Assembly (NCBI RefSeq): GCF_004134825.1
Contig: NZ_SDPN01000009.1
Coordinates: 1-64,000 of the forward strand
From: Agromyces albus
Lineage (GTDB): Bacteria; Actinomycetota; Actinomycetes; Actinomycetales; Microbacteriaceae
Direction: 5' to 3'
DNA length: 64,000 bases
The position numbers were made by a program, and so were the translations under genes. The notes under the pieces are model-generated. The model saw nothing but the letters and a program-made list of their open reading frames with translations, did no database searches and was not told the DNA's origin. Shown here piece by piece: positions 9,151 to 17,375 of the stretch (position 1 is its first letter; every line of letters starts with the position of its first letter).

Positions 9151-10049
9151 GAAGACGTCGAATGACCAGTCTCATCGCCCTCGGAGCAGCAGGAGCGCTC
9201 GCGTTCACGGGCTGCGCGAGCGGCACCGGCGCAGCGGGCGGCGACCTGCTCGAGAACGGTGACCGCAGCGAGCTCACGATCGCCGTGTTCAACGGATGGG
9301 ACGAGGGCATCGCCGCGAGCGAGCTCTGGAAGGCCATCCTCACCGAGCGCGGCTACGACGTCACGCTCGAGTACGCCGACCCCGCGCCCGTCTACTCGGG
9401 TCTCAGCACCGACGACTACGACGTGACCCTCGACACGTGGCTGCCGATCACCCACCAGGACTACATCGACCAGTTCGGCGACGACCTCGTCGACCTCGGC
9501 GCCTGGAACGAGGACGCCAAGCTCACCATCGCGGTGAACGAGGATGCCCCGATCGACTCGCTCGAGGAGCTCGCGGCGAATGCCGACAAGTTCGACGACC
9601 GGCTCATCGGCATCGAGCCGGGCTCGGGCCTCAACCGGGTCACGACCGACGACGTCATCCCGACCTACGGCCTCGACGACCTGGAGTACATCACGTCGTC
9701 GACTCCGGCCATGCTCGCCGAGCTGACGGCGGCGACGGAGGCCGGCGAGAACGTCGCGGTCACGCTGTGGCGCCCGCACTGGGCCTACGACGCGTTCGCG
9801 CTCAAGGACCTCGAGGACCCCGAGGGCACGCTCGGCGACGCCGAGGGCATCCACTCGTTCGGCGGCAAGAGCTTCGAGGCGAACTTCCCGACGCTCTCCG
9901 AGTGGCTGACCGACTTCACGATGGATTCCGAGCTGCTCTATTCGCTTGAGAACGCCATGTTCAACCAGGCCGAGACGGATGACTACGGTCCCGCCGTCGA
10001 GAAGTGGATCTCCGAGAACCGCGAGTACGTCGACTCGTTGACGTTGTAA
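9147..10049 (+). CDS. proX: Glycine betaine/proline ABC transporter substrate-binding lipoprotein
   Basis: A 300-residue lipoprotein (lipobox LAFTGC, Cys23) of the OpuAC/ProX family that captures glycine betaine, proline betaine or choline outside the membrane. The ligand cage of such proteins is built from Trp/Tyr residues; good candidates are in FNGWDEG, DTWLPITHQDY and TLWRPHWAYDAF. A strong GAGGAAAGGA ribosome-binding sequence precedes the ATG, which overlaps the permease stop. Mature charge is strongly acidic. The operon ends here at a long hairpin. Confidence 0.9.
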   Translation: MRRRRMTSLIALGAAGALAFTGCASGTGAAGGDLLENGDRSELTIAVFNGWDEGIAASELWKAILTERGYDVTLEYADPAPVYSGLSTDDYDVTLDTWLPITHQDYIDQFGDDLVDLGAWNEDAKLTIAVNEDAPIDSLEELAANADKFDDRLIGIEPGSGLNRVTTDDVIPTYGLDDLEYITSSTPAMLAELTAATEAGENVAVTLWRPHWAYDAFALKDLEDPEGTLGDAEGIHSFGGKSFEANFPTLSEWLTDFTMDSELLYSLENAMFNQAETDDYGPAVEKWISENREYVDSLTL

Positions 10050-10058
10050 CGCAGATCA

Positions 10059-10100
10059 ACGGCGGGTGAACGGATGCAGCGGCATCCGCTCACCCGCCGT
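10059..10100 (+). terminator. Long hairpin terminator after the betaine-type operon
   Basis: ACGGCGGGTGA pairs perfectly with TCACCCGCCGT, and inside that CGGATGC pairs with GCATCCG around an AGCG loop. The result is an 18-pair stem with a single internal mismatch. There is no T-run, as is common for actinobacterial terminators. Confidence 0.75.
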
Positions 10101-10146
10101 CGTCGTCCCTGGGCATGGGCGCCCGAGCCCTCCGCTCGTGGGTCCC

Positions 10147-10176
10147 TTGACCGCCGCCGACTTTTATGCTTAAAAT
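10147..10176 (+). promoter_or_regulatory. Promoter of the LacI-ThuA-dehydrogenase operon
   Basis: TTGACC (10147-10152) and TAAAAT (10171-10176) are separated by 18 bases. The predicted start near 10183 leaves a leader of about 37 bases to the ATG at 10220. The AT-rich stretch stands out in this GC-rich sequence. Confidence 0.6.
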
Positions 10177-10219
10177 CCTCCGCGGCATCAGACCCCGGAG
10201 CACCGAAGGGAGGCGGCGA

Positions 10220-11260
10220 ATGAGCGGCGAATCGACCCGCACACCCCGCAAGGCGAGCATGTCCGACGTCGCCGAGCTCGCGGGCGTCTCGACGATGACG
10301 GTCTCGAACGTCATCAACCGGCCCGAGGTCGTCTCCGAGGCGACCCGCGAGAAGGTCCACGCCGCGATGCGCGCCCTGCGATACCGCAACAACCTGGTCG
10401 CCCGCAGCCTCAGGCTCGCGCAGCCGCGGCAGATCGCCTACGTGCTCCCCGCCCAGGACACCGGGGGCAACCAGTACATGGACACGTTCCTCCACGACCT
10501 CGCCGCCGCCTGCCAGGCGGTCGAGCGGAACCTCACCCTCGTCACCGAGCGCGACGCCGAGGCGCTCATGACGGCCTGCGAAGACCTGTACTACGGACAA
10601 TCGGTGGCGGGCTTCGTCATCTCCAACGTGTGGTCGACCGACCCGCGCCCGGTCGGCCTGCGCGAGCGCGGCATTCCGTTCGCGGCCTACGGCAGGACCG
10701 CCGAGGCCTTCACTGCCCCGTGGAGCTGGGTCGAAGGCGACGCCGCACTCGGTATCGCGCTCGCCGTCGAGCATGTCGCCGAGCGCGGGCACCGCGAGCT
10801 GGCGTTCGTGGGCGCCGACTCCGGCAACGTCACCATGGCCCTGCGCGAGACCGGCTACCGCGAAGCGTGCGTGCGACTGGGGCTCACCGGATCACTCGAC
10901 AACACACGGATCGTGCCATGCGACGGCGACCTCGCCTCCGGCGTCCGTGCCGCCGCCGACCTCCTCGATGCCCCCTCGCCCCCGACTGCGATCATCTGCG
11001 TCTCGGACCCCCTCGCGGCGGGTGTCCTCATCACGCTGCAGCGCCGCGGTCTCGCTCCGGGCCGGGAGGTGGCCGTCACCGGCTACGACGACACGACGCT
11101 GACATCCTTCGGCACGGTCGGCATCACCTCGGTCCGCCAGCAGTCGGCGGCCATCGCTTCGGCACTGGTGCGCCTCGTCATCGAACGGCCCGACGAACCC
11201 GAGCACCTCCTGCTGCCGCCCACGCTCGTCATCCGCTCCAGCACCGACCCGGCGGCGTGA
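10220..11260 (+). CDS. LacI family transcriptional regulator
   Basis: A 346-residue LacI-type repressor. The N-terminal helix-turn-helix reads [30 protein letters not shown], followed by the hinge helix NNLVARSLR and a periplasmic-binding-protein-like sensor domain. The ATG at 10220 is chosen over the upstream in-frame ATG at 10166 because AGGGAGG lies six bases before it and because 10166 falls inside the promoter. It heads an operon with a ThuA-like protein and a Gfo/Idh/MocA dehydrogenase and probably represses its own transcription. The inducer is presumably the sugar those enzymes process. Confidence 0.9.
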   Translation: MSGESTRTPRKASMSDVAELAGVSTMTVSNVINRPEVVSEATREKVHAAMRALRYRNNLVARSLRLAQPRQIAYVLPAQDTGGNQYMDTFLHDLAAACQAVERNLTLVTERDAEALMTACEDLYYGQSVAGFVISNVWSTDPRPVGLRERGIPFAAYGRTAEAFTAPWSWVEGDAALGIALAVEHVAERGHRELAFVGADSGNVTMALRETGYREACVRLGLTGSLDNTRIVPCDGDLASGVRAAADLLDAPSPPTAIICVSDPLAAGVLITLQRRGLAPGREVAVTGYDDTTLTSFGTVGITSVRQQSAAIASALVRLVIERPDEPEHLLLPPTLVIRSSTDPAA

Positions 11261-11328
11261 CCGATCTTCATGCCCCCAAGGCTTTCAAGCTCACTAGACA
11301 CCAACACCCAGAAGAGGAGAAGGTCCAC

Positions 11329-12099
11329 ATGGCCGCACAACCGATCCGAGTCGTCGTATGGGGCGAGAACCGGCACGAGCAGGTCGAGCCGTCCGTGGCC
11401 GAGCGCTACCCCGACGGCATGCACGGCGCCATCGCCAATGGCGTCGGTGAATGGCTCGGCGACAACGCGAGCATCACCACGCACACCCTCGACGAGCCCG
11501 AGCACGGGCTGACCTCCGACGTGCTCGACGAGACCGACGTGCTCGTCTGGTGGGGCCACGCTGCACACGGCGAGGTCGCCGACGAGATCGTCGAGCGCGT
11601 CCACCGGCACGTCCTCGCCGGCATGGGCCTCGTCGTTCTCCACTCCGGGCACTGGTCCAAGATCTTCACGAAGCTCATGGGCACCACCTGCACGCTGCGC
11701 TGGCGCAGCGAGCACGACCGCGAACTGGTGTGGACCGTGAACCCGCAGCACCCCATCGCCCGCGGCATCCCGAACCCGATCGTCATCCCCGAGCAGGAGA
11801 TGTACGGCGAGTACTTCGACGTGCCCACCCCCGACGAGCTCATCTTCATCAGCGGCTTCACGGGCGGCGAGGTCTTCCGCAGCGGCATGACCTACCGCCG
11901 CGGTTTCGGCCGCATCTTCTACTTCAGCCCCGGCGACCAGGACTTCCCGGTCTACCACCACCCCGACGTCAACCACGTGATCGCCAACGGCATCGAATGG
12001 GCCCGGCCCGACCGCGAGCGCGAGACGCCGACCCTGCTGCGCTACGAGACCGACGACTTCTTCAACGGCCAGGGCTACCGGGGAGCGTTCGAGCGATGA
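11329..12099 (+). CDS. ThuA-like domain protein (trehalose utilisation family)
   Basis: A 256-residue protein of the ThuA fold, a class I glutamine-amidotransferase-like flavodoxin fold. Recognisable segments are [41 protein letters not shown] and [21 protein letters not shown]. In rhizobia ThuA is needed for disaccharide catabolism through 3-keto intermediates, but its reaction is not settled. AGAGGAGAAGG lies just before the ATG. Coupling to a dehydrogenase by ATGA overlap fits a keto-sugar route. No signal peptide is present, so it acts in the cytoplasm. Confidence 0.85.
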   Translation: MAAQPIRVVVWGENRHEQVEPSVAERYPDGMHGAIANGVGEWLGDNASITTHTLDEPEHGLTSDVLDETDVLVWWGHAAHGEVADEIVERVHRHVLAGMGLVVLHSGHWSKIFTKLMGTTCTLRWRSEHDRELVWTVNPQHPIARGIPNPIVIPEQEMYGEYFDVPTPDELIFISGFTGGEVFRSGMTYRRGFGRIFYFSPGDQDFPVYHHPDVNHVIANGIEWARPDRERETPTLLRYETDDFFNGQGYRGAFER

Positions 12100-13214
12100 G
12101 CTTCCGAACCATCGAATCCGAGGGGCCCCTCCGCCTCGTCGTGGTCGGCGCGGGCGGCATGGGACGGGCCTGGGCCCACACCATCAAGGCCGACCCCGAT
12201 GCCGAACTCGTCGGGATGGCCGATCTCTACGTCGAAGCGGCCGAATCCGCAGCCGCCGACACCGGCATCCCCGGCCTCGCGGTGGGCACCGACGCGGTCG
12301 AACTCGCGCGGCGCGTCGGCGCGGACGCCATCGTGAACGCCACCATTCCAGAAGCGCACCACCCGGTCACGATCGCGGCGCTGCACGCAGGCTTCCCCGT
12401 GCTCGGGGAGAAGCCGGTCGCCGCCACCGTGGCGGAAGGTCTCTCGCTCGCCGCGACGGCCGAGCATACCGGGCAGCTGTTCATGGTCAGCCAGTCCCGC
12501 CGCTACCACCCGGCGCTGCACCAGGCCAAGCGTCAGGTCGCCGGGCTCGGGACCGTAGGGATCGTCGCGGTCGACTTCTTCAAGTCCCCCCGCTTCGGCG
12601 GCTTCCGTGACGAGATGGCGAGCCCGCTCCTGCTCGACATGGCCATCCACCAATTCGACATGGCCCGGTTCCTGCTCGACGCCGACCCCGTCTCCGTCTC
12701 CTGCGAGGAGTACAACCCGGGCTGGAGCTGGTATGCCGGCGACGCGGCCGCGAACGCGGTCTTCGCGATGGAGGGCGGCGCCCGGTTCACCTACAACGGC
12801 TCCTGGTGCAGCCCCGGCCATGAGACCTCCTGGAACGGTTCCTGGCGGATCTCGGCCGAACGCGGCTCCGTCCTCTGGGACGGCGAGAACGACCCGAGCA
12901 CCGACCCCGACGAGGAGACGGAGCCCGGCGACGACCCCGGCAGGGAGATCGCGGGGTCGCTCCGCGAGTTCATCGCCGCCGTCCGGCACGGCCGAGAACC
13001 GATGGGGCGCGTGCACGCCAACATCATGAGCCTCGCCATGGTCGAGGCAGCGACGCAGAGTGCGTCCCAAGGGCGGCGGGTCGCGATCGACGACGTGCTC
13101 GACCGCTCCTACGACGCCGCGCTCGCGACCGAGCGCGACGCCGAAACGCTCGGCGTCCTGAAATCGTGGCCGACCGTTCGCGAGGCCCTGAGCCCTCAGG
13201 AGGAGCGACACTGA
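12096..13214 (+). CDS. Gfo/Idh/MocA family oxidoreductase
   Basis: A 372-residue NAD(P)-dependent sugar dehydrogenase. The Rossmann motif is [13 protein letters not shown], the conserved GEKPVAA supplies the catalytic Lys, and [14 protein letters not shown] gives the Asp/His pair of the active site. The family oxidises a sugar or cyclitol hydroxyl, often at C3. It overlaps the ThuA-like gene by ATGA. Right after it sits the first dozen codons of what looks like another dehydrogenase, so the operon was probably longer once. Substrate unknown. Confidence 0.9.
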   Translation: MSFRTIESEGPLRLVVVGAGGMGRAWAHTIKADPDAELVGMADLYVEAAESAAADTGIPGLAVGTDAVELARRVGADAIVNATIPEAHHPVTIAALHAGFPVLGEKPVAATVAEGLSLAATAEHTGQLFMVSQSRRYHPALHQAKRQVAGLGTVGIVAVDFFKSPRFGGFRDEMASPLLLDMAIHQFDMARFLLDADPVSVSCEEYNPGWSWYAGDAAANAVFAMEGGARFTYNGSWCSPGHETSWNGSWRISAERGSVLWDGENDPSTDPDEETEPGDDPGREIAGSLREFIAAVRHGREPMGRVHANIMSLAMVEAATQSASQGRRVAIDDVLDRSYDAALATERDAETLGVLKSWPTVREALSPQEERH

Positions 13215-13252
13215 GCGAAACCCTCAACGCCGGCATGATCGGCACGCTGTAG
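13211..13252 (+). pseudogene. Truncated start of a further Gfo/Idh/MocA gene
   Basis: Overlapping the previous stop, a frame reads [13 protein letters not shown] then TAG. The phrase NAGMIG followed by a small residue is how the Rossmann strand of Gfo/Idh/MocA proteins begins (usually GMIGxGxxG). No continuation is found in any frame, and the ribosomal-protein promoter begins within 40 bases. I read this as a deletion scar or gene remnant. The start codon would be CTG, which is unusual, so the call stays tentative. Confidence 0.4.
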
Positions 13253-13283
13253 GGATCGTTTCGGCCGCACCGCCCGAACCTGA

Positions 13284-13415
13284 TAAGATCGACCTTTGGC
13301 TGGGCACTTCCACTGCCCAGACCGCGACAATCCCCATCGAACTTCGCGAGAGATCGCGGGCATTCGTGCGGGATCGTCAGCAGACAAGAGACCTTGGGAG
13401 GGGCATCCGCCCCTC
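13284..13415 (+). promoter_or_regulatory. Promoter and structured leader of the L28-L33-S14 operon
   Basis: A TAAGAT element (13284-13289) is a probable -10, without a clear -35. The leader of about 140 bases that would follow holds two perfect hairpins: CTGGGCA/TGCCCAG at 13300-13320 and GAGGGGC/GCCCCTC at 13398-13415. The second sits just upstream of the GGAGGAAA ribosome-binding sequence. Structured leaders are common where ribosomal proteins regulate their own synthesis, but I know of no described family matching this one. Confidence 0.45.
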
Positions 13416-13434
13416 GGTATTGGAGGAAACCACT

Positions 13435-13671
13435 ATGGCCGCAGTGTGCCAGGTGACCGGAGCCGTTCCCGGCTTCGGACACAACATCTCGCACTCGCAC
13501 CGCCGGACGAAGCGCCGCTTCGACCCGAACGTGCAGAAGAAGACCTATTACGTGCCGTCGCTTCGACGTAACGTCACCCTCAAGGTGTCCGCCAAGGGCA
13601 TCAAGGTGATCGACGCTCGTGGCATCGAGTCCGTCGTGAAAGACATCCTGGCCCGCGGGGAGAAGATCTGA
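13435..13671 (+). CDS. rpmB: 50S ribosomal protein L28 (zinc-independent type)
   Basis: A 78-residue L28, identified by the N-terminal [25 protein letters not shown] and the C-terminal [20 protein letters not shown], which match the enterobacterial form closely. Only one Cys (position 5) is present, so this is the form without the zinc-ribbon Cys pairs. GGAGGAAA precedes the ATG. The gene overlaps rpmG (TGATG) and heads a three-gene ribosomal operon with rpmG and rpsN. Confidence 0.97.
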   Translation: MAAVCQVTGAVPGFGHNISHSHRRTKRRFDPNVQKKTYYVPSLRRNVTLKVSAKGIKVIDARGIESVVKDILARGEKI

Positions 13672-13838
13672 TGGCAAAGCAGCAGGACATCCGCCCCATC
13701 ATCAAGCTCCGCTCCACGGCCGGCACCGGGTACACCTACGTGACCCGCAAGAACCGCCGCAACAACCCCGACCGTCTCGTGCTCAAGAAGTACGACCCCG
13801 TAGTGCGCAAGCACGTCGACTTCCGAGAGGAGCGCTAA
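13671..13838 (+). CDS. rpmG: 50S ribosomal protein L33 (zinc-independent type)
   Basis: A 55-residue L33 beginning [18 protein letters not shown] and containing [21 protein letters not shown], the family core. It has no cysteine, so it is the C-minus form that needs no zinc. The ATG overlaps the L28 stop (TGATG) and the stop lies three bases before the S14 start. The length is exactly that expected for this form. Confidence 0.97.
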   Translation: MAKQQDIRPIIKLRSTAGTGYTYVTRKNRRNNPDRLVLKKYDPVVRKHVDFREER

Positions 13839-13841
13839 GAC

Positions 13842-14147
13842 ATGGCCAAGAAGAGCAAGATCGCGCGCAATAACCAGCGCCAGGTGATCGTCGACCGTTA
13901 CGCGGCCAAGCGCCTCGAGCTGAAGAAGGCGCTCGTCGACGAGAACGGCACCGACGAGTCCCGCGAAGCAGCCCGCAAGGGCCTGCAGAAGCTTCCCCGC
14001 GACGCGTCGCCGGTTCGCCTGCGCTCGCGCGACGCCATCGACGGCCGCCCCCGTGGCATGCTCACGAAGTTCGGCGTCTCGCGCGTCCGCTTCCGTGACA
14101 TGGCGCACCGCGGCGAGCTGCCCGGCATCACCAAGTCGAGCTGGTAA
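13842..14147 (+). CDS. rpsN: 30S ribosomal protein S14 (long, zinc-independent type)
   Basis: A 101-residue S14 of the long form, starting [17 protein letters not shown] and ending [30 protein letters not shown], the most conserved part of the family. It lacks the CxxC pairs of the short zinc-binding S14. In several actinobacteria this L28-L33-S14 set of C-minus paralogues is repressed by Zur and made during zinc starvation. I see no Zur box at this operon, so here it may be constitutive. Confidence 0.97.
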   Translation: MAKKSKIARNNQRQVIVDRYAAKRLELKKALVDENGTDESREAARKGLQKLPRDASPVRLRSRDAIDGRPRGMLTKFGVSRVRFRDMAHRGELPGITKSSW

Positions 14148-14165
14148 GCCACAGCCTGTGCCGAG

Positions 14166-14194
14166 AGGGGCGTCCCGCAAGGGGCGCCCCTTTT
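14166..14194 (+). terminator. Rho-independent terminator of the ribosomal protein operon
   Basis: AGGGGCG-T-CCC pairs with GGG-G-CGCCCCT around a GCAA tetraloop, with one T-G wobble, and is followed directly by TTTT. This is the most classical terminator in the window. Confidence 0.9.
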
Positions 14195-14279
14195 GTCGTC
14201 CCTGTGGGTCGCGGATGCCGCGGTGCGGGCGCCCGGCATGTGCGACACGCCGGAGCCAGTCTGCGAGATGCATCCGGAA

Positions 14280-14311
14280 ATCCGCGGGATTCCGCGGATC
14301 TCTGCTACATT
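14280..14311 (+). promoter_or_regulatory. Palindrome and -10 element upstream of the HU gene
   Basis: A 20-base dyad, ATCCGCGG-GATT-CCGCGGAT (14280-14299), lies just before TACATT (14306-14311), a likely -10. It would cover the -35 region, so a dimeric regulator bound there could block or recruit polymerase. The leader from there to the ATG at 14408 is about 90 bases. Confidence 0.4.
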
Positions 14312-14407
14312 CAAGGCGGCCCGATCGGCCACGGGGGCGGTTGAACGATCGTTCCCGAGAACTCACTATTGCTGTACCGAACAGCGAAGGTCCGAGGAGG
14401 ACATTCA

Positions 14408-14695
14408 ATGGCTGACAAGTCGCTCAACAAGACCGAGCTCGTCGCGAAGGTCGCTGCATCGACCGGGCAGAGCCAGGCCACCGTCGACGCCGTCCTCGGC
14501 GGCCTCTTCGAGGCGCTCGCCGAGTCCGTGGGCAACGACACCAAGGTCTCGATCCCGGGTTGGCTCGCCGTCGAGCGCACCTCGCGTGCCGCTCGCACCG
14601 GCCGCAACCCGCAGACGGGTGCCACGATCGAGATCCCGGCCGGACACTCGGTCAAGATCTCGGCGGGCTCGAAGCTCAAGGCTGCTGCCAAGTAG
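14408..14695 (+). CDS. hup: HU family DNA-binding protein
   Basis: A 95-residue histone-like protein. It begins MADKSLNKTELVAKVAASTGQS and has the HU core FEALAESVGNDTKVSIPGWLAVERTSRAARTGRNPQTG, whose beta-arm inserts Pro into the DNA minor groove. AGGAGG stands eight bases before the ATG. It lacks the long Lys/Ala-rich tail of mycobacterial and streptomycete HupB, so it is the short bacterial form. It bends and compacts the nucleoid. A hairpin follows the stop. Confidence 0.95.
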   Translation: MADKSLNKTELVAKVAASTGQSQATVDAVLGGLFEALAESVGNDTKVSIPGWLAVERTSRAARTGRNPQTGATIEIPAGHSVKISAGSKLKAAAK

Positions 14696-14708
14696 CATCT
14701 GAGACTCC

Positions 14709-14743
14709 CGAAGGGGCGCCGGCGCAAGCCGAGCGTCCCTTCG
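14709..14743 (+). terminator. Terminator after HU gene
   Basis: CGAAGGG-G-CGC-CGGC pairs with GCCG-AGCG-T-CCCTTCG around a GCAA loop, with a few internal mismatches. It lies 14 bases after the HU stop. The run after it is only weakly T-rich. Confidence 0.7.
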
Positions 14744-14802
14744 TCGTCTCCGGGGCCGATGGCCTCGGGGCCGCTCACGGCAGCGCCGTCTAGGCTGGTT
14801 CG

Positions 14803-16821
14803 GTGCCCCGCTCCGTACGCGTGCTCGGCCCTGCCGTGCTCCTCGCCGTCGCGCTTCTCGCGACGTTCGCCGGCCTCGCCTACGGCGGGGGAGCGGAGCC
14901 GTACCTCATCCAAGACCCCGGCCCGATCGCACGATTCGGGGTGCCGGTCGCGAAGCTGCTCGTGAACCTCGGTGCGGCCGGCATGCTCGGCGCGCTCGTG
15001 CTCGCGGTGTGGGCACTGACCCCCGAGCGCCGTGAGTTCGATCTCGCGCTCGATGTGGCCGCAGCATCCGCAGCCCTGCTCACCGTCGCGAGCGCCGCGA
15101 CCGGGTTCTTCACCTTCATGGTCGTGACGGCGGTGCCGTTCGACCTCAGCGAGTCGTTCGGGCAGAAGCTCGGCCAGTTCGCGACCACCATCGAGCTCGG
15201 CCAGGCGTGGCTCACGACGACACTCGTCGCCGCCGCCGTGACGGTGCTGTGCTTCGCGGTGCGCAACCAGACGGCGCTCGTGTTCGTCACCGTGGTCGCC
15301 GTCGCGGCCCTCGTGCCGCTCGCCCAGCAGGGGCACGCCGCCGGGGCGGCCGGACACTCCGAGGCCATCACCGCACTCGGACTGCACCTCGTGTTCGCGG
15401 GCGTGTGGGTGGGCGGGCTCGTCACGATGGTGCTGTTGCGCCGCGAGCTCGGCAGCGACCGGCTCCCGGTGGTGCTCTCGCGCTACTCGACGGTCGCCCT
15501 CATCTGCTTCATCGTCGTGGCACTGTCGGGGTATGCGAGTGCCGCGCTGCGCATCGGCACGTGGGACGAGCTCGGCACCCCCTACGGCTCGCTCGTGCTC
15601 GTGAAGGTCACGGCGCTCATCGCGCTCGGCCTATTCGGCGCGGCGCAGCGGCGGTTCCTGATCGGGCGGATCGTCGGGGCGGGGGAGGGTGGCCTCGATA
15701 CGCCTGCTTCGCGGGCTACTCGACCACCGGGTGCTCGGCAGCCGGCGTTCTGGCTGCTCGTCGTCGCCGAACTCGCCTTCATGGGGCTCGCGTCGGGCGT
15801 CGCCGCAGCCCTCGCCCGCACGCCCACCCCCGTGCCCGAGCAGACGGGTACGCTCGCCCGCACGCCCGCCGAGATCCTCACGGGCGAGCCGCTGCCGCCG
15901 TGGCCCGAGTGGCACCGGTTCTTCACCGAGTGGAGCCCCGACCTCATCTGGCTGCTCGCGAGCGGCTTCGGCATCTTCTTCTACCTCGCCGCCGTGCGCC
16001 GGCTCCGCAAGCGCGGCGACAGCTGGCCGATCTACCGCACGGTGCTCTGGGTCGCGGGCCTGCTGCTGCTCGCCTACATCACGAGCGGCGGCGTGAACGT
16101 GTATGAGCAGTACCTCTTCTCCGCGCACATGGGAGCGCACATGGTGCTCACCATGGCGGTGCCCGTGCTGCTCGTGCCGGGTGCGCCGGTCACTCTCGCG
16201 GCACGCGCCATCCGTCCCAGGAAAGACGGCAGCCGCGGCGGCCGCGAGTGGATCATGCTCGCCGTGCACTCGAGGTTCGCGGGCATCATCGCGAACCCGA
16301 TCGTCGCGGCGCTGCTCTTCGCCGGCTCGCTCTGGGTGTTCTACTACTCGCCGCTCTTCCGCTGGACGATGCTCGACCACATCGGGCACGAGTGGATGAT
16401 CGTGCACTTCCTCATCACGGGCTACCTCTTCGTGCAATCGCTCATCGGCATCGACCCGGTGCCCTATCGGCTGCCGCACGCGTTCCGGCTCGTGCTGCTG
16501 CTCGGCACCATGGCGTTCCACGCCTTCTTCGGCCTCGCCATCATGTCGGGCACCGGACTGCTGCTCGCCGACTGGTACGGCGCGATGGGCTGGGGCACCG
16601 ACGCGCTCGTCGACCAGCAGCTCGGCGGCGGCATCGCGTGGTCGATCGGCGAGATCCCCACGGTGGCACTCGCGATCACCGTCGCGATGCAGTGGGCGCG
16701 AAGCGACGAGAAGGAGTCGCGGCGCCGAGACCGCCACGCCGACCGCACTGGCGACGCCGAACTCGAGGCGTACAACGCACGGCTCGCGGCGATCGCCGAG
16801 CACGATGAGAGCAGGTCATGA
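14803..16821 (+). CDS. Fused CopD-like and CtaG-like membrane protein
   Basis: A 672-residue polytopic membrane protein with two domains. The N-terminal half (about 1-300) is CopD-like, with helices bearing HAAGAAGHSEAITALGLHLVFAGVWVGGL and TVALICFIVVALSGYASA. The C-terminal half (about 350-640) is a Caa3_CtaG domain with YLFSAHMGAHMVLTMAVPVLLVPGAP, HIGHEWMIVHFLITGYLF and AFHAFFGLAIMSGTG; its His residues suit copper handling for cytochrome oxidase assembly. This fusion is common in actinobacteria. The linker (about 290-310) is encoded by a palindromic repeat. The GTG at 14803 is the start by position; no strong ribosome-binding sequence is visible. Confidence 0.88.
   Translation: MPRSVRVLGPAVLLAVALLATFAGLAYGGGAEPYLIQDPGPIARFGVPVAKLLVNLGAAGMLGALVLAVWALTPERREFDLALDVAAASAALLTVASAATGFFTFMVVTAVPFDLSESFGQKLGQFATTIELGQAWLTTTLVAAAVTVLCFAVRNQTALVFVTVVAVAALVPLAQQGHAAGAAGHSEAITALGLHLVFAGVWVGGLVTMVLLRRELGSDRLPVVLSRYSTVALICFIVVALSGYASAALRIGTWDELGTPYGSLVLVKVTALIALGLFGAAQRRFLIGRIVGAGEGGLDTPASRATRPPGARQPAFWLLVVAELAFMGLASGVAAALARTPTPVPEQTGTLARTPAEILTGEPLPPWPEWHRFFTEWSPDLIWLLASGFGIFFYLAAVRRLRKRGDSWPIYRTVLWVAGLLLLAYITSGGVNVYEQYLFSAHMGAHMVLTMAVPVLLVPGAPVTLAARAIRPRKDGSRGGREWIMLAVHSRFAGIIANPIVAALLFAGSLWVFYYSPLFRWTMLDHIGHEWMIVHFLITGYLFVQSLIGIDPVPYRLPHAFRLVLLLGTMAFHAFFGLAIMSGTGLLLADWYGAMGWGTDALVDQQLGGGIAWSIGEIPTVALAITVAMQWARSDEKESRRRDRHADRTGDAELEAYNARLAAIAEHDESRS
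15688..15728. repeat. REP-like palindromic element inside the CopD-CtaG gene
   Basis: GGTGG-CC-TCGA on the left pairs with TCGA-CCACC on the right, and GCCTGC with GCGGGC in the centre around TTC. Elements of the form CTCGATACGC...CTACTCGA are, to my knowledge, a recurring intergenic repeat in Microbacteriaceae. Here it lies in frame within a coding sequence and encodes the stretch GGLDTPASRATRPPG in the interdomain linker. Confidence 0.55.
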
Positions 16822-17360
16822 ACGGGGCGACGGATGCCGCAGCCGGCACGAGATCCGCGCCCTCGCGGATCGTCGTGATGGGCGTGGCCGGCTCGGGCAA
16901 GTCGACCGTGGGCGAGGCCCTCGCTGCACGCCTGGGAGCGGACTTCACCGACAGCGACCAGCTGCATCCGCCCGCGAACATCGAGAAGATGTCGAACGGC
17001 ATCCCGCTCGACGACGACGACCGCCGGCCCTGGCTCGACCTCGTGGGGGCGACCCTCGCCGCGGCATCCGGAGCCGGCATCGTCGTGGCCTGCTCAGCGT
17101 TGCGCCGCCACTACCGCGACCGGATCCGGCTCGCCGCGCCCGACACGGTCTTCGTGCACCTGCACGGCGATCGCGCAGTGCTCGCAACGCGGCTCGGAGC
17201 CCGGCGGGGACACTTCATGCCCGCGTCGCTGCTCGACTCGCAACTCCGTTCGCTCGAGCCGCTCGACGACGACGAGGCGGGCGTGGTCGTCGAGCTCGGA
17301 GCTCCGATCGATGAGGTCGTCGACTCCGCGCTTGCAGGGCTCAGCGGCTTGCGCCGCTGA
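16818..17360 (+). CDS. gntK: Gluconokinase
   Basis: A 180-residue P-loop kinase of the GntK/thermoresistant gluconokinase family, phosphorylating D-gluconate to 6-phosphogluconate for the pentose phosphate pathway. The P-loop is GVAGSGKST (22-30). Conserved family blocks are DSDQLHPPANIEKMSNGIPLDDDDRRPWL, VACSALRRHYRDRIR and ARRGHFMPASLLDSQLRSLEP. The start overlaps the CopD-CtaG stop by ATGA, although no functional link is apparent. No gluconate permease or dehydrogenase lies nearby. Confidence 0.93.
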   Translation: MNGATDAAAGTRSAPSRIVVMGVAGSGKSTVGEALAARLGADFTDSDQLHPPANIEKMSNGIPLDDDDRRPWLDLVGATLAAASGAGIVVACSALRRHYRDRIRLAAPDTVFVHLHGDRAVLATRLGARRGHFMPASLLDSQLRSLEPLDDDEAGVVVELGAPIDEVVDSALAGLSGLRR

Positions 17361-17375
17361 CGGCGCCTGCACGCG

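Noticed and set aside
10071..10088. CGGATGC/GCATCCG as an independent repeat element
   Set aside because: It forms the inner part of the terminator hairpin after the betaine-type operon and needs no separate explanation.
13296..13434. Possible tRNA in the region before rpmB
   Set aside because: The stem-loops do not give a cloverleaf, and there is no TTCGA-type T-loop or anticodon arm.
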